From assembly GCF_000829695.1 (NCBI RefSeq), contig NZ_BBNN01000025.1, positions 62,001 through 126,000 on the forward strand: a stretch of DNA of 64,000 nucleotides. The letters are read 5' to 3'. Under the pieces are notes generated by a model that was given only the letters and a program-made list of their open reading frames with translations, was not told the origin of the DNA and ran no database searches. The position numbers and the translations under genes were made by a program. Shown in pieces: positions 63,559-64,000 of the stretch; position 1 is the stretch's first letter; the number at the start of each line of letters is the position of its first letter. This stretch comes from Streptomyces sp. NBRC 110035 (GTDB lineage: Bacteria; Actinomycetota; Actinomycetes; Streptomycetales; Streptomycetaceae).

Positions 63559-64000
63559 CTACGTGCTCGAGCCGATGATGTGGATGTCGTACGTCACGCT
63601 TGTGCCCGCACCCGAGTTGGCGACCTTCAGCAGGTCGCCCGTCGACGCGGTCACTGCGTACCCGATCGCGTCCGCCGCCCCCGTACCGACCGCGAGGAAC
63701 GCGCCCGGCCTCAGCGTCAGCGTGTGCGTCGCCCCGAGCAGCGTCGCCCACGGGGTCGCTGCTGCGGCCCCGACGACGACGTTGTTGGAGTTCCCGGCCG
63801 CCGCCGCAATCACCAGGCCCTTGACCCGGGCGAACGTGATCGTGGCACCGAACGCATCGAGCAGCACCCCGGCCAGGTCGAGGTCCTCGGACGCCGACGC
63901 GGCCAGCGTCCGCCGGTCGCTGAAGATCCTGTCAGCCTTGCCCGCGCCCGTACCCGAAGCCAGCGACATCGACCGAGAGAGGGACTGCGCCGCCTTGCCC
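63559..64000 (-). CDS. Conserved phage structural protein, 5' end outside window
   Basis: At least 146 residues are visible. The frame runs unbroken to the window edge, so the ATG at 63969 is probably internal. The visible part reads AQSLSRSMSLASGTGAGKAD, RIFSDRRTLAASASEDLDLA, GVLLDAFGATITFARVKGLV, IAAAAGNSNNVVVGAAAATP. The GAG.A...F.D.RTL.....EDLDL pattern is common in tail or head decoration proteins of actinophages. It is probably a virion surface protein. The gene continues to the right. Confidence 0.7.
   Translation of the reverse strand, partial: GKAAQSLSRSMSLASGTGAGKADRIFSDRRTLAASASEDLDLAGVLLDAFGATITFARVKGLVIAAAAGNSNNVVVGAAAATPWATLLGATHTLTLRPGAFLAVGTGAADAIGYAVTASTGDLLKVANSGAGTSVTYDIHIIGSST

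Larger units (their letters stand above)
45801..64000. mobile_element. Left part of a siphovirus-type prophage integrated at tRNA-Val
   Basis: Everything from just after the tRNA to the window edge is phage-like: small regulators, then a continuous minus-strand block of lysis, tail and head-associated genes in the usual late-gene order. The right end, and so the second attachment site, integrase, terminase, portal and capsid genes, lies beyond 64 kb. The tape measure, -1 frameshifted chaperones and tube protein show a long non-contractile tail. No break is seen in the visible structural genes, so the phage may be functional. The 3' part of the tRNA is the likely attachment core. Confidence 0.9.

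Overview
The window is chromosomal DNA from a Streptomyces-like actinomycete. Evidence is the very high GC with strong third-position bias, GTG starts, the fasR-fabD-fabH-acpP-fabF cluster, an aceE-type pyruvate dehydrogenase, and actinobacterial families such as DUF3145, DUF3052 and DUF4429. From memory, gene content and order resemble the S. coelicolor region around SCO2360-SCO2393; I could not check this by alignment.

Layout. 0-7.4 kb: an aldose 1-epimerase fragment, an SGNH lipoprotein, DUF3145, and the type II fatty-acid operon fabD-fabH-acpP-fabF behind its regulator gene fasR. 7.4-11.8 kb: pirin, a TetR regulator, then a divergent lactonase-like/Baeyer-Villiger monooxygenase pair, both interrupted, sharing a perfect palindrome. 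11.8-17.5 kb: a SWIM-domain protein and a large SNF2 helicase with dsRBD-like repeats. 17.5-19.9 kb: a scar with a probable integrase remnant and a decayed ISAs1 transposase joined to a headless TetR gene. 19.9-29 kb: accessory pairs (CGNR regulator/hydrolase, MerR/GNAT, TetR/MFS exporter), a class C beta-lactamase-like protein, DUF4429, DUF1023 and DUF4190. 29-33.4 kb: aceE, DUF3052 and a peroxiredoxin. 33.5-42.7 kb: a Ter stress cluster of four TerD-family genes and a DUF475/TerC protein, followed by a HpcH/HpaI lyase, a PRTase-TRSP-StiP fusion and a HAD phosphatase. This is the module proposed to make a nucleoside-like metabolite. 42.8-45.7 kb: DedA, FmdB, a coiled-coil membrane protein, a DUF4097 remnant and tRNA-Val(UAC).

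From the tRNA to the window edge (about 45.8-64 kb) lies the left part of a siphovirus-type prophage. Regulatory and zinc-knuckle genes come first. Then, all on the minus strand and read from 64 kb back toward 47.7 kb, come head-associated proteins, a large repeat protein, head-tail connectors, tail tube, frameshifted tail chaperones, tape measure, tail-tip protein, a small protein resembling Acb2/Tad1 signal sponges, amidase, holin and a coiled-coil membrane protein. Integrase, terminase, portal and capsid genes are not visible and should lie beyond 64 kb.

The observations most worth following are the Acb2/Tad1-like gene in the lysis cassette, the 25-copy degenerate repeat region of the 1156-residue virion protein, the canonical -1 slippery site in the tail chaperone, the PRTase-StiP fusion, the SNF2 protein with dsRBD-like repeats, and a set of clear palindromic operators.
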